DNA from: Periplaneta americana
Lineage: Eukaryota > Arthropoda > Insecta > Blattodea > Blattidae
NCBI RefSeq assembly: GCF_040183065.1
Contig: NC_091120.1
Span: 188,443,627-188,507,626 of the forward strand
Direction: 5' to 3'
Length of the DNA stretch: 64,000 nt
Shown: piece by piece, positions 32,510 to 45,309 of the stretch
Numbering within the stretch: the first letter of the stretch is position 1
Layout: the number at the start of each line of letters is the position of its first letter
Translations under genes and position numbers: made by a program
Notes under the pieces: model-generated
The model's database searches: none
Seen by the model: only the letters and a program-made list of their open reading frames with translations
What the model was told of the DNA's origin: nothing

Positions 32510-34005
32510 GCCAGGTAGTCAGTCAGTCAGTTACTTTTAGCTACTTAGTTACATACTAGGTTTGCTACTTTCTCAGTTAGTTTCCTACTTATTTAATATG
32601 TTAGTTTGCTACTACTCAGTTTGCTACTTACTCAGTTTTGCTACTTTCTCAGTTAGTTTGCTACTTATTTAATATGTTAGTTTGCTACTACTCAGTTTGC
32701 TATTTACTGATTCAGTTTGCTACTTACTTAGTTTTATACTTACTTACTCAGTTTGCTACTTACTTTGTTAGATACTTACTCAGTTTTGCTACTTTCTCAG
32801 TTAGTTTGCTACTTATTTAATATGTTAGTTTGCTACTACTCAGCTTGCTACTTACTTAGTTTTATACTTACTTACTTAGTTTGCTACTTACTTGCTCAGT
32901 TTTATACTTACTCAGTTTGCTACTTACTTACTCAGCTTTACACTTACTCAGTTTGCTGCTTACTTACTCAGTCTTATACTTATTCAGTTTGCTACTTACT
33001 TAGTTCGCTACTTACTTTGTTAGCTACTTACTCAGTTTTGCTACTTTATCAGTTAGTTTGCTACTTATTTAATATGTTAGTTTGCTACTACTTAGTTTGC
33101 TACTTACTTACTCAGTTTTATACTTACTCAGTTTGCTACTTACTTAGCTAGCTACTTACTCAGTTTTGCTACTTTCTCAGTTAGTTTCCTACTTATTTAA
33201 TATGTTAGTTTGCTACTTACTCAGTTTGCTACTTACTTACTCAGTTTTATACTTACTTATTCAGTTTGCTACTTACTTAGTTAGCTACTTACTCAGTTTT
33301 GCTACTACTCAGTTTGCTACTTACTTACTTAGTCAGCTACTTACTCAGTTTTGCTACTTTCTAAGTTACTTTGCTACTTATTTAATATGTTAGTTTGTTA
33401 CTTACTTTGTCAGTTAGTTTGTTACTTACTTTCTCAGTTAGTTTGCTACTTACTTCCCCAATTTGCTACTTACTTAGTTAGCTACTTAGTTTTGCCACTT
33501 ATTCATTTAGTTTGCTACTTATTTAAAGTTAGTTTGCTACTTACTTTCTCAGTATGTTTACTTAATTAGTTTGCTACTTACTTAGTTAGGTACTTAGTTT
33601 TCCTACTTATTTACTTTGCTTATTTAATATGTTAATTTGCTACTTACTTATTCAGTTTGTTACTTACTTACTCAGTTTGCTACTTACTTACTCAGTTTGC
33701 TACTTACCTAGTTAGCTATATAGTTTTGCTACTTATTCATTTAGTTTGCTACTTATTTAATATGTTAGTTTGTTACTTTCTTTCTCAGTATGCTTGCTTT
33801 TTACTTAGTTGCTTAGTTTTGCTACTTACTCATTTAGTTTGCTACTTATTTAATATGTTAGTTTGTTACTTTCTTTCTCAGTATGTTTGCTTTTTACTTA
33901 GTTGCTTACTTACTCATTTAGTTTGCTACTTATTTAATATGTTAGTTTGCTACTTTCTCAGTTAGTGTGCTACTTACTTACTCAGCTTGATGCTTAGTTT
34001 GCTGC
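32510..34005. repeat. degenerate CTACTTACTCAGTTTG-type array
   Basis: Variable-length units built from gctacttactcagttt and tatttaatatgttagtttg. A higher-order block of about 130 bp recurs (for example 32640-32700, 32775-32840, 33030-33090, 33165-33220). It is noncoding. Confidence 0.9.
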
Positions 34006-34765
34006 ATATATCTTTTGTCTTGGAGCTTATTCCAGCAGGTTTTAGCTCGTAGTTGCTTTTGCATATCTTCAGATTTTTTAGTGCATAAGTTTCTCGGCCT
34101 ATAGATGACAATTATGGTGATAACTATGATGATAGTGGTGATGATAACGGTGTAATAGTCGTGACAGTAGCTGTGATGGTAGTGGTGATAATGATAACAA
34201 TAAATGACGTGTTCGTAATAGAAATGGCAATTTTACTGTTTTCGAAACAATTATCTTAATTGTCAGCCCGGATATTAAGGCTAGAAAGTTAATTCAGATA
34301 GTACACCTACATCCTCTATCTTACTTAATCTGACAGTGTAGGCGTAGATAAAAAAATTCTCAATCGATTAGATAAGATTCCTTTTCTGTTTGAAGGTTCA
34401 GTTCCTACAAGTTTATCTGCTGTTAAGGCTGAAGAACATATAGATTGGCTTCTAATTCTTAGAAAGCATTGTGATAGGTGATTTACTCTGAAACGGTTAG
34501 ACATTCTTGTATACCTTTTATATTAATTATTCCTCAAACATCTCATCAATCTTTGACAGGATCCATTCTTTCATTAAGGTGCATTCTTCTACATAATTCA
34601 TGTAAATTGCAACTGTGACCACTATTTTATGTTATCACTTTACTATTGTTTATTGGTTATAAAATATGTATTTTGATGCCAACTATAACCCTAATATACC
34701 TCAGGGTGAAATGGGGTTTATTAAATTGGATAATAAAAAAAGCATTGTGATAGTATTCAGATAAG
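34006..34765. other. unassigned sequence
   Basis: A short GAT/GGT-rich patch at 34105-34200; otherwise nothing recognised. Confidence 0.3.
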
Positions 34766-34769
34766 TCAA

Positions 34770-35415
34770 AATGCAATATAATATAATATAATATAAGAAT
34801 ACTTATGTTATTTGTTCAATCTAAACGACTTATCAGTATTTTTTAAAAAACAACGAATATTTATAAATATAAATAATTCTATGAAGTTAAAAGATTTAAT
34901 GCTAATATTTTCTCCTATTTGGCATTTTCAGGCACATATTCAAACTATCTCATGTATTATTAATTTTACAGTGATTGGAATAACCATTAAATATATACAT
35001 AAACATTCTTAAACATATTAAAACTATATATACAAATTAAATAAAATGATAAACTAATAAAGTACAGTTGAGTTTATTATTGTTTTTATTTAATTTATTT
35101 GTGTGGTGGTTAAAACCAAATCAATATTCATATCTACTTCAATTTACGACAATAATTAAAACAACAATAGGAACACAAAAGGTTAAAATTATGGACATTA
35201 AAAAGGTTCAAATTATATAAAATGTTACCTTGTGTTTAAGATTAATTACTTCTGAATGTATCTTATTAATGTATTGCACATGATCATATATTAATTAATG
35301 GTTTGTGTCGTTATGTCAATGAATTATTTATATTTATAAATATTTGTTGTTCTTAAATATTGATAAGTCATTTAGACTGAACAAATAAAATAAATATTCG
35401 TATATTATATTATAT
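34770..35415. mobile_element. MITE-like element with long TIRs of about 100 bp
   Basis: Arms 34770-34895 and 35315-35415 are inverted. They share cgacttatcagtatt/aatattgataagtc and tttataaatataaataatt. Both outer ends are (tataa)n, so the TSD cannot be resolved. No coding capacity. Confidence 0.7.
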
Positions 35416-35859
35416 TCTAATTCTTTCTCAAATTAGGTTCAGAATTCTCCGTCTTTGGCTAAACTATGACTTCTACCAGCTAGAAGAGGACTAACCAGGG
35501 CCTTTTTTTTTTAGGATTTTACCGCCCATAAAGACATGCGTTACCCAATAGATTCTTTTTTTGCATGCTGACCGTTATTCCACAGCGGTGGACAACAATA
35601 ATCTTAATACAAGGCAAAAGAATGTAATATAAGCTATAAGCGGTCTTTGAGGGCTGTCCTTCCTTAAGGAGATTCAAGAATAATTAAAAAAGTTGTATAT
35701 AAAGTGAAAATTAAAATTAAGGTGACATTCAACATTTAATTTTTTAAGGTGACATGTATTTATCTAGGCTGACGAGTTTACTTCCTTGGTTTGAATTGTA
35801 AATTATTTAAAACTAGTGTGTAAGAGGGCCTTAGACTTGAAATGTTTAGTTTAAATGTA
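35416..35859. other. mostly unassigned; SINE-1 head remnant at 35570-35598
   Basis: The sequence gctgaccgttattccacag is a minus-strand match to the SINE-1 head. The rest is unassigned. Confidence 0.45.
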
Positions 35860-36392
35860 GTTCTGTTTATAAGTATGCATAAGGATGTAATTATTTGACT
35901 TATTTGAAGTGTTGTATCAGTGAAGCGAGGTGAGTCAGTGAAGTTATGGTTTTACAGTGCAGTGAACAGTTCCGATCAGTGATAATTTATAGCGTCAATG
36001 AAATGTGTTCTATAGTGTCAGTGAAATGTGTTACAGAGTGTCAGTGAAATGTGTGCTAAAGTGTCAGTGAAATGCGTCATAGTACCACTACAGGGAATGA
36101 GATGAGAGTAAAGTGAAAGACTATTGAAACTTATGTAGGACCTATAGATAATTATGTAGGTTGTATTGTAAAATTAGGTATTTTATTTTATGTTTTATTA
36201 TTATTGTGTTAAATTGTATTGTGTATTCTTATTGTATTGTGTGTAAAATTGTATATGTGTTGTAAAATTGTATTGTGTATTGTAAATTTTATTGTGTATT
36301 GGTTATCATTTTATTGTGTATTGTTAATATTGTATATACCACTGCCACCGGATGCTTGCCCACTTGCAGTGTAAATAAATACATACATATCA
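35860..36392 (+). mobile_element. LINE-B 3' UTR copy
   Basis: Parallels 26160-26825: ttgaagtgttgtatcagtga, diverged cagtgaa repeats, then cactgccaccggatgcttgc and a (CATA) tail near 36380. No coding part is present. Confidence 0.75.
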
Positions 36393-37008
36393 TTTTCAAA
36401 AATTTATTACAGGTGTGTTTGAACTGGTTAAGACTACCACCAGGGTCGGATTTAGGTATAGTGCCGCCCTTAGGCAGTGATAAAATTTGTCGTCCCCAAC
36501 TCCGACAAACAGTTTATGAGCAGCTATTATACAGGTCATGTTTAGTTTAAATTAGTTTTAAATGAATTAATGTTACAATTCAGAAAACAATAAATTACTG
36601 GAATCAAAATACATACTTCTTACTTACGAATTGTAAAGATATCCTTCGCACTTTCTTCACAGAGAAAACATTGATAACGTCGTCAAAGTCGATGTGACGA
36701 AGCACATCAGACTCGATGCAAAGAAATATATTCAGACTTATTCATTGTTGAAACAAAATTGATTTGTGAAAGCCAGACTGTGGTTTATTTTTAAGCATTG
36801 GTCTTGTTGGTGGTAGAATTATTACCAGTATTTCTTATTACGATAGGATGTATAAAGTAAATTGAAAAATAAAATCCAACTTTTTGTGGAATAAACCTTT
36901 CATATCGAATTATATAGTACATATGCTGAAAAGTGATTAAATAGTATTGTTGACGATGTATATTGGAAATGTAACTGAGAGTTTCGGTTATTATTCATAG
37001 TTGATAAT

Positions 37009-37680
37009 AATAGTACATTATGCAACGAGCCTATAATGATAGTAATTAAGACGCAAGTATGAATATTTATGAAACGAGCGCAAGCGAGTTTCATAATATT
37101 CATACGAGCGTCTTAATTACCATTATAGGCAAGTTTCATACGTCTTTTTATGCTCGACCATATTTCTAACTTGAAATTATTCAGATGTATACATTTTATT
37201 TGTATCTGACAAGATCGGAAGTGACCTTGTTCTAGGTCGTGAATTGTGAGATGTGCGCAGACGCGAAAGTATTGATTTTTTCCGAGGAACAATAATGTCA
37301 TTGACCTTGATGTAATCCCGTTAAACTTGATATAACCTTGATTATTGAATTCGACATTGAAAAACGAGATGACAAATTGAATTTATTTGAATATTATTTA
37401 CAATTAACGCTAGTAACAGAACATAACCTTCTGCGACAGTATTGGATTTCCAGCCTCCGTGACTTTTCGCTAATTCTCTTTCGATTGCATATCCGAGAAT
37501 AATCGATACTTGCGGTTTTATAACGATACAAAGCTGACTTGTCATTGGCTGAACACATGTAAGCTTAGTTGTCATTGGCTGAACACCTGTACTTTAATGA
37601 GTAGGTGTACTTTAATGATATGCATTAAAGGACTGCTACCAGGTGTATAATTACTACGTTTCGGCATGGTCGAGCATAAA
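37009..37680. mobile_element. hairpin/SIR element, copy 2
   Basis: Hairpin 37030-37129, SIRs tttatgctcgaccat (37147-37161) and atggtcgagcataaa (37666-37680). Comparison with 58400-58450, where the insertion is absent, confirms it as a discrete mobile unit. Confidence 0.75.
37030..37129. repeat. long near-perfect hairpin in element copy 2
   Basis: About 44 bp of cctataatgatagtaattaa... pairs with the inverted arm ending cattatagg, around the loop gagcgcaagcga. Confidence 0.9.
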
Positions 37681-38035
37681 CATACATATTACATCCATCC
37701 AATTTGATTTTCAGCAATGCTTTCTTGTTTATACAAGCAGTTAAATTTAAGAAGTTTCATAGTACAACGTGATACCGGCATTACAATATAACTATGCAAC
37801 TGCACACTTTCCTTTTACTCTCGCCACGACCAAGACAATACAATAATAAAACAATATCCGACTTCCACAAGGTGTTCAAGAACAAACTTCAGAAAAGATT
37901 TACAAACAAGTGTTTTAAAACAAATTTCACTGTAAACTGAAAATAAAAAAAGAAAAGAAAATGCCGCCCCCTGGAAATTGCCACCCTGGGCAACTGCCTA
38001 GTTTGCCTAAGCCTAAACCCGGCACTGACTACCAC

Positions 38036-38158
38036 GCAGTCTGTCTCGTTTCATTTTCTAATTTATTTTATAGGATATATTTGGACTATTGCGATTAACT
38101 CGTTCTTGCAGTGGCGCCAACTTTTGAAAAATATCGAGTGGGCTCAAAACACTTGTGT

Positions 38159-38207
<49 letters not shown>

Positions 38208-38990
38208 TTTATATTTGTTTATGAGAAACCAGTATACAAAACCCGGATGTGACATTGTCAGGTTAGAATGAAGTTCTCAGAAAAAATATCTCGCAAATAC
38301 GCCCTTCCATGTAGTCACATAGGCCTAAATTTTCGTAATATTGATGTGACTATGGATAGTATTATATATAAAATAGAATGCTAAAAATAACAGAACGGAG
38401 ATAATGAGAACGATTTTGGAATCTGTGTATTTAATATAAGATGCAGGCGCCATGTTCCATTTACTAGTTGGTAATAATTTTTTTTTTAGTATTTACTTTT
38501 AAGTACAAATTTCGACCATCAAGTAAAGCCTCCTTTTCCATAGTAGTAACTATAACAGAAAAATCTCCTCATTACTTTTTATGTAGCTGATCTGCATAAT
38601 TAACCAGTTTTAATTAATTAAATATAGCCTAATGTTATAATTATGTTAACATTTTTTGAACTTGACTTCTTTCTGAAATAAAAATTATATATGATAAAAC
38701 GTGGTCGCACCATTATCTGTTCTCCAACCAGGAGATCAACCGTGAAAGGAATGTGCTTACTATTGCGTCATCTATTGGAACGAAGTAGATAATAGCCTAT
38801 TACCGTTATAACGTCAGTTTAAAAACCATGCGCTCTCCTGCGTATGTTATTTCCTGTATGGAGAGATTAAAAGACCAGGAGATTAACAGTGATCTAATTT
38901 TGTAACTAGGGTAGTATCAATATGTCTGTATCAATGTTATTGTTTGTTCTGTGAGAGCTAGCCAATACAGATACGAGTACCCACGTGTGT
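38036..38990. other. unassigned; (TAA)n at 38161-38206
   Basis: Apart from the microsatellite, nothing is recognised. Confidence 0.4.
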
Positions 38991-39039
38991 GACCTTATGA
39001 CATCTTATGACATCGACATTCATTCACAGCATCCCCCCC

Positions 39040-39367
39040 CCGCTTCGTCTCATTCCCCAAAGACTTTCTCGTGGTTGGAGTACAGTATGTAGCACGACAT
39101 GTTCCAAATACATTTCTCCCGACTACACTTCGCCCTATCCATTCTCTCCCACCGAACATCCTCATATACATCTTCTTCTTTCACTGTGGCTGTTCCTCGA
39201 CTTTGGAATTCCCTAGCGAGTAATGTCAGGGACTGTCAGACATCAAATCAATTTAAGAATAGGCTAACGAGATATTTTTCTAACAATTATTGTCAACAAT
39301 AATAGCTGTTTCAGGTTTCTCAATGTTTAATGGTTATATATATATCACAGATAAATATCTAAATTAT

Positions 39368-39427
<60 letters not shown>

Positions 39428-39623
39428 ACTATTTCTTACCAGTGTTTATTATTGTCACACTAACATCAGTTATCCAGTTTTCATTATTTACTTTCATGTT
39501 GTTTTATGATCTAGATATTAATGTAATAACTATGTAAGCAAATGTATTTAATTAGAATTAGTCTGGCTGGGCGGAAGAGAAGGCCTACTGGCCTTAGCTC
39601 TGCCAGATTAAATAAATAAATAA

Positions 39624-39625
<2 letters not shown>
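39040..39625 (+). pseudogene. LINE-J 3' end
   Basis: The frame at 39099-39302 reads HFALSILSHRTSSYTSSSFT and VAVPRLWNSLASNVRDCQTS, ending NNYCQQ. The 3' UTR includes a (TTA)n run (39370-39425). It ends with agaaggcctactggccttag and ccagattaaataaataaata. Confidence 0.8.

Positions 39626-39626
<1 letters not shown>

Positions 39627-39664
<38 letters not shown>
39627..39664. repeat. (TTA)n microsatellite
   Basis: Pure run directly after the LINE-J tail. Confidence 0.9.
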
Positions 39665-39665
<1 letters not shown>

Positions 39666-39765
39666 AATTTGTCATAAACATCTTCTTTTCAGCACTATTC
39701 TTATGTGGTACCCGATCCCGATTAGTGGCAGCAGAGACAAATGAAATGCACACTAATAATTCATC

Positions 39766-39768
<3 letters not shown>

Positions 39769-39818
<50 letters not shown>
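39769..39818. repeat. (TAA)n microsatellite
   Basis: Pure run. Confidence 0.93.
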
Positions 39819-39819
<1 letters not shown>

Positions 39820-39829
39820 CAAGTTGGCG

Positions 39830-40395
39830 CCACTGCTTTCTTGTGAAACATAATTACTTTGGTTTTATACGGTCGCTCAAGCCTCAAACGCTCACTCCTG
39901 AATAACAGCAAGATAGACGTCATATTTGCCTTGGAGCCTCAGAATTTTAGTTGCCATTTTAACTACAGTACCATTAGACAGTTGACTGAACTGAGGCTGA
40001 GCTATTCAGGATGCATAAACGAAATGTCCGTTTGATTCATTCTCCTGATAAACAGGTTATTTCAGTGTTATTGTGTAATTTATTTTAAGTATTTTGTTTT
40101 TCCCCTTTCATATGTTTCTCTGTGTCTGAGGCCAAACAGCTTGATAAGGAATCGTTAATATATCTTTAAGAGTCTTCCTAATGGGCGACTTCATGGTCTG
40201 ATAATGTAGTGCTTCTTATACCAAGTATTTCTGATAATGACGGATCGTCTTGAGTAGTCTCACGGGCATCATGCTGGCCATTTTATCTCGAGTACTAGGG
40301 TTCAAATCCAGCAAGGGTTATGAATTTTTATGAAGAGTTAAAATCTTTAGCTTCAGAACTCAAGAGCGTTAAAATTAGACTTATTATTATGATGT
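39830..40395. other. unassigned; possible tRNA-like segment at 40248-40315
   Basis: The sequence agggttcaaatccagc resembles a B box and gagtagtctcacgggc could be a weak A box. No SINE body or TSD was found. Confidence 0.3.
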
Positions 40396-40409
40396 AAGAA
40401 ATTAATTAA

Positions 40410-41360
40410 TTAATTAATTCATTCATTCATTCATTCTGGTGTAGTTAAGGCCATCAGGCCTTCTCTTCCACACCACCAGAAATACAAATACTATAATAGA
40501 AATAAAAAGGAAAAAATACACTATAAACAAAGTAAAACCACACAAAAATATACACAGGTTGCAGTCACACAAACTTTAAATGAGTGATTAAGTATCTTAA
40601 TTAATTGTATCCTAACTAATTAACTAACATAAACAAGAAACTTGTAATTTTAATCTATTTCTACAGTATAGGAGGATGAGTATAAAGATGTTCTATGATG
40701 AGGGATAGAAAGAAGTGCTTGATGTCGGTTTCGAAGAGTTGTAAGAAATTGAAAGCGCGATAACAGATAATTCGGAGTAGAAGTATGCATGATTCTAAAC
40801 AGAAGAGACAGTGAATGTATTGTTCTTCGTTCCTTCAGACGCACCCATTAAAGTAACTGGAGGGAAGGTGTTATATGGTCAAATTTACGAGTATTGCAGA
40901 TGAATCGTATGCATACATTATGAACACATTGTAGTCTCTCAGCTAAGAGTGAACTTACATTAGTTAGCAAGGAATCGCAATAATCAAAATGGGGCATTAC
41001 AAACGTCTGAATAAGATTCTTTTTTAGACTAAGTGGCAGAAATTCTTTCATATGAAACAAGGAGTGAAGTTGAGAAAACATTTTTTTGCAAGTGTATGTT
41101 ACTTGAGTGTTCCAATTTAGATCGCTATCCATAAAAATACCAAGATTTTTAACTGTTTCACTGTATTTAACAATAATCCCATTCAATATTATATGCGGTA
41201 TAGTACCATTACCAAGAGTGCTTCATGTCCCATTACAATTGCTTGCGATTTCTCTGGATTTAACCTTAATCCAAATTTGTGTGCCCACAGTGAAATCGAA
41301 TTCAAGTCTTCGTTTATTTTATTTACTGCGTCACTAGTTTCGTCAGGATAGAAATGCAAA
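40410..41360 (-). pseudogene. LINE-J fragment with polymerase thumb and 3' UTR
   Basis: The minus strand encodes DETSDAVNKINEDLNSISLW, FGLRLNPEKSQAIVMGH, YSETVKNLGIFMDSDLNWNT, HFDYCDSLLTNVSSLLAERL and HTSTPNYLLSRFQFLTTLRN. These run from just after the catalytic domain to the C-terminus, with frame breaks near 41187 and 40846. The 3' end has aaggccatcaggccttctct and a (CATT)n tail at 40417-40436. Confidence 0.82.
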
Positions 41361-41619
41361 TTTCGAGTAATTTAACAGAAGTTATGTATTTTAGAGTCAT
41401 TTTTTCTCTTCCCTTTGTAATAGATCATAGGCCTGTTCAGTTCAGGGCATCACGCCTTTACCACATGAGACGTTCAAGGCCTCTCTCTTCTCTTAATGTA
41501 TTGTTACGTGCTATATGGACCAGTCGATCTTCCATCATTCTTGAAAAATGATGGTTTTTGTATTGTATTTATTTACATTCCATGATATTCGTATGGTTAA
41601 CAGAATCTTAGCACATTAC
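41361..41619. other. unassigned sequence
   Basis: Nothing recognised. Confidence 0.3.
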
Positions 41620-41765
41620 GTTTTCGTCCATTCGTAATTTGGTCCTAATTTTACGTTTGTCCAGTTATATATTTGTCCTGCATCAAATTTTGTGCACAAA
41701 TCTTTCGTCCATGTCATTTTCGTATTGTGTGAAATTTTGTCCTATATATACATCAGTTATTCATA
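41620..41765. repeat. cluster of GTCCA/GTCCT motifs
   Basis: Words such as ttcgtcca and tttgtcc recur at uneven spacing, the same motif as at 26855-26965 in the opposite orientation. Confidence 0.5.
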
Positions 41766-42872
41766 GATTTCAAAAAGGCATATGACTCGGTTAAGAGAGA
41801 AGTTTTAAGTATATAATATTCTTATTGAATTTGGTATTCCCAAGAAACTAGTTCGATTAATTAAAATGTGTCTCAGTGAAACTTACAGCAGAGTCCGTAT
41901 AGGCCAGTTTCTGATGCCTTTCCAATTCACTGCGGGCTAAAGCAAGGAGATGCACTATCACCTTTACTTTTTAATTTCGCTCTAGAATATGCCATTAAGA
42001 AAGTTCAGGATAACAGACAGGGTTTGGAATTGAACGGGTTGCATCATCATCTTGAATATGTTAGGAGAAAATCCACAAACGATTAGGAAAAATACGGGAA
42101 TTTTGTTTGAAGCAAGTAAAGCGATAGGTTTGGAAGTAAATCCCGAAAATACAAAGTATATGATTATGTCTCGTGACCAGAATATTATACGAAATGGAAA
42201 CATAAAAATTGGAGATTTATCCTTCGAAGAGGTGGAAAAATTCAAATATCTTGGAGCAACTGTAAGAAACATAAATGACACTCAGGAGGAAATTAAACAC
42301 AAAGTAAATATGGGAAATGCGTGTTATTATTCGGTTGAGAAGCTTTTATCATCTAGTCTGTTGTCAAAAAATCTGAAAGTTAGAATTTATAAAACAGTTA
42401 TATTACCGGTTGTTCTATATGGTTGTGAAACTTGAACTCTCACTTTGAGAGAGGAACATAGGTTAAGGGTGTTTGAGAATAAGATTCTTAGGAAAATATT
42501 TGGGACTAAGAGGATTGAAGTTACAGGAGAACGGAGAAAGGTACACAACGCAGAGCTGCACGCAATGTATTCTTCACCTGACATAATTAGGAACATTAAA
42601 TGCAGACGTTTGAGGTGGGCAAGGCATATAGCACGTATGGGCGAATCCAGAAATGCATATAGAATGTTAGTTGGGAGACCGGAGGGAAAAAGACCTTTGG
42701 GGAGGCCGAGACGTAGATTGGAGGATAATATTAAAATGGATTTGAGAGAGGTAGGATATGATGATAGAGACTGGATTAATCTTGCACAGGATAGGGACCG
42801 ATGGCGGGCTTATGTGAAGGCGGCAATTAACCTGCGGGTTCCTTGAAAGCCAGTAAGTAAGTATGTAAGTGT
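41752..42872 (+). pseudogene. LINE-A fragment, catalytic YADD deleted
   Basis: It starts within the reverse transcriptase (FIDFKKAYDSV region), continues through [12 protein letters not shown] and [20 protein letters not shown], then 42052-42435 (GLEVNPENTKYMIMSRDQNI, FEEVEKFKYLGATVRNINDT) and 42445-42846 (tail to AAINLRVP). About 20 bp around the YADD active-site motif are missing between ELNGLH and NMLGENPQ near 42045. A stop follows GCET at 42435. It ends in (GTAA)n. Confidence 0.85.
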
Positions 42873-43365
42873 ATATTTTGTCCTTAACTGATTTAATCCA
42901 AATTTATTTACTTGACATTTTCGTAGATGTGTTTATTACAAAAAAAAAATCACTGAAATAAAACATGAGATTTATTTTCAGTTATTTCAAAGAACAAAGA
43001 TCATGCATGCATTGCAGCTATTTCTTAGAAAGTATAATTTTACTGCTTTAATTTCCATCTTCGGGGTTCTGCGGGTTGCTGTGTAATTTCATTACAGGTT
43101 GACCGATTCTCACATCGCAAATAGGCTATATCCTGGTTCAATCCTTAGGCCTATTATAAGAGTGGTGTTGATAGCAGGGGCCGTCTTTTATGAGCAGTGG
43201 TTTGTTCCTTTTTGAAGTCATTACTTTGGGATCCATACCTGATAATTTTAAGTAAAACTAATGTAAGCATTTCCTTAGCAACACCTGTCCATTTTTGAGG
43301 TCTCCATTATTTGGTATTATATTCTTGGCGTCTGTTTAAAATCTGCTTCTAGTATCTGAATATCC
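42873..43365. other. unassigned sequence
   Basis: Nothing recognised. Confidence 0.3.
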
Positions 43366-43379
43366 AAAATAAATCACAA

Positions 43380-43520
43380 TTGGACAATATGTATATTGGA
43401 CTAAATTTTTGTGGACTAAATAATTTGTGGACGAAATACTATGGACTTATTCCACTGGCCTTAAATGTGTTGGTCATAGAAATTTGGACGAAATGTTGCA
43501 TTGGACGAAAATGTTTGGAC
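43380..43520. repeat. cluster of TGGAC(G/T)AAAT motifs
   Basis: About ten words such as ttggacaa, gtggacta and tggacgaaat at uneven spacing. Confidence 0.6.
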
Positions 43521-43529
43521 AAACATTCC

Positions 43530-44137
43530 TGAAAGCATTGGTACATCGTTTTACAGCTGGAACATGGAACGTGTTAAAAAAAATCTTAGTAGTGCTACAA
43601 AGTCTTAATTTTATTATAGTCACAGTTCTATCCAATAGATGAAGAAAGCACATCCATTCACAGTGATTCATAGTTAAATAGCAGCAACTGTTGTGCCTGG
43701 AATCGATCCCTGTTTCACTATTTCGTAGTTTGTAGGACGCACAACTGATGGCTACAGTACTGCTAGATCTACAGAGAAACACAGGTTGATTCTCATAACA
43801 AGTTTTGCTCTATATATTAAAAATAATGTACTGTACAGTAGGTGCGATCGGAGATGTGTTGTGAAGCAAATGTCTATATTTAGAAACCGTAACTTTCCCT
43901 CTCTTGTTTACCGTTCGCAGTCAATATTTTGTTCGTGGTAGCCCGTGTGAAATATTTTCGTAAACAGAATTCAGTCGGTGGCTCGTTTCATTGCCGTCAT
44001 TCTGTGCAAACATTCATCTGCTTCGTCAACAAGATGTTTGTTATCCGTAACTTCCCGCTGCAGTATCGACCATATAGCTACTTTGTGTTCGTCTGTTAAT
44101 GGAATGGATTACTAGGGTACGTGTGCAGCGAGCAATG
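43530..44137. other. unassigned sequence
   Basis: No gene or repeat recognised. Confidence 0.3.
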
Positions 44138-44145
44138 CCGTATAG

Positions 44146-44779
44146 CAGCCGTGGCGAAAATGTAATCGTGCGCCGAGCCACTGTGTAACCTGCAACGTGC
44201 ATAGCACCTATGGAGGGAGGCGGACACCCGAAGGGGAAGTGAAGCAACTGTCTGACTTATTAAAGGATTTTCATTTTCCTTACGTCAAGCACTTAAATAC
44301 AATTTTATACAGTACAAGGCTACAAACTAATGTTTAGTACGTGTAACGAGGAAATAAATGAAGAATGAAACAAAGGACACAATATCACAACCTAAAATTA
44401 ACTGTCTTCAGTATGTCTCTGCGACAGAGTTTCAAAATCAGGAATTATGTCACTTACTGCCAGTCGTAGTTGATCACGAAGGTATTTGTCTACCAGTCGT
44501 GATCTAAATTTGGTTTTTACTATTTTCATTGTTGAAAATAATTTTTCAAAAACGTAAGTTGTAGCGAACATGGCTTCAAAAGAGAAAGCGAAAGAACGAA
44601 GCTTCGGATATTTATTTTTGGCAAATATTTGAAAAATTCATCATTTGTCAAGTCCTTACATCTAGCTTTCATTTAACATCACATTGTAAATCTGTGAGTT
44701 TAAATTGAAGATCTAACCGCATTATTCGTACATCTGCTGAAAAAGGATCGATGTACAGAGATAATAATAATAGTAGTAC

Positions 44780-44823
<44 letters not shown>

Positions 44824-45102
44824 CAACCTTTTAATGTTTTATCAGTAACATGTAGTATAATGCCGTTTTATTTTATACCACCGTTTTCTCGTAATACTTG
44901 TGAACAAAACATACATTTTTTGTAGATGTACATGTATTCGAGAGAGACATTGCAATAATATGCCACTCGCAGATCAGAGACAAATACAAATGGAACGGAG
45001 TTTGACTCCAGTGAGTGAGAGGGTGGGGGTTGTGGGAGGTAGAAAGCACAGGTATCATTGCGAGCCATAATGTGCTCGTGAGTCGCATTTTCGCCACCGT
45101 TG
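44146..45102. mobile_element. hAT-5, perfect 8-bp TSD
   Basis: The left end cagccgtggcgaaaatg and the right end cattttcgccaccgttg are inverted, with identical ccgtatag at 44138-44145 and 45103-45110. It contains a transposase relic and a (TAA)n run (44761-44822). Confidence 0.88.
44398..44760 (-). pseudogene. hAT-5 transposase C-terminal relic (ZBED5/FAM200-like)
   Basis: The minus strand reads DVRIMRLDLQFKLTDLQCDV, then after frameshifts KDLTNDEFFKYLP. From about 44610 it reads YPKLRSFAFSFEAMFATTYV, FEKLFSTMKIVKTKFRSRLV, DKYLRDQLRLAVSDIIPDFE and TLSQR. This is the C-terminal dimerisation domain of ZBED5/FAM200-type hAT transposases. At least two frame changes and the missing DDE core make it non-functional. 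Confidence 0.8.
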
Positions 45103-45309
45103 CCGTATAGAAATATTCAGTAGTCGGAGTAAACTGTAAACTGCAGACTTTTACCCCTGTCGAGCTGCAGTCCCTTGATTCGTAGGAGGTATCTTTCCAC
45201 TGACACTCGCAATTGAAAATCTATGCATGGTATAAACTGTAAAGCGAAGCTTAAATAAAAAAAAAAATCTACAGTTGCATAGCTGGTACTATGTTGCATG
45301 CCTCTACGT

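Larger units (their letters stand above)
36441..38027. mobile_element. hAT-4 copy 1, perfect 8-bp TSD
   Basis: The left end cagggtcggatttaggtata and the right end gcctaaacccggcactg are inverted, with identical actaccac at 36433-36440 and 38028-38035. The interior lacks a transposase and hosts a hairpin/SIR element at about 37009-37680. A second, truncated copy at 56845-58950 supplies the empty site for that insertion. Confidence 0.88.
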
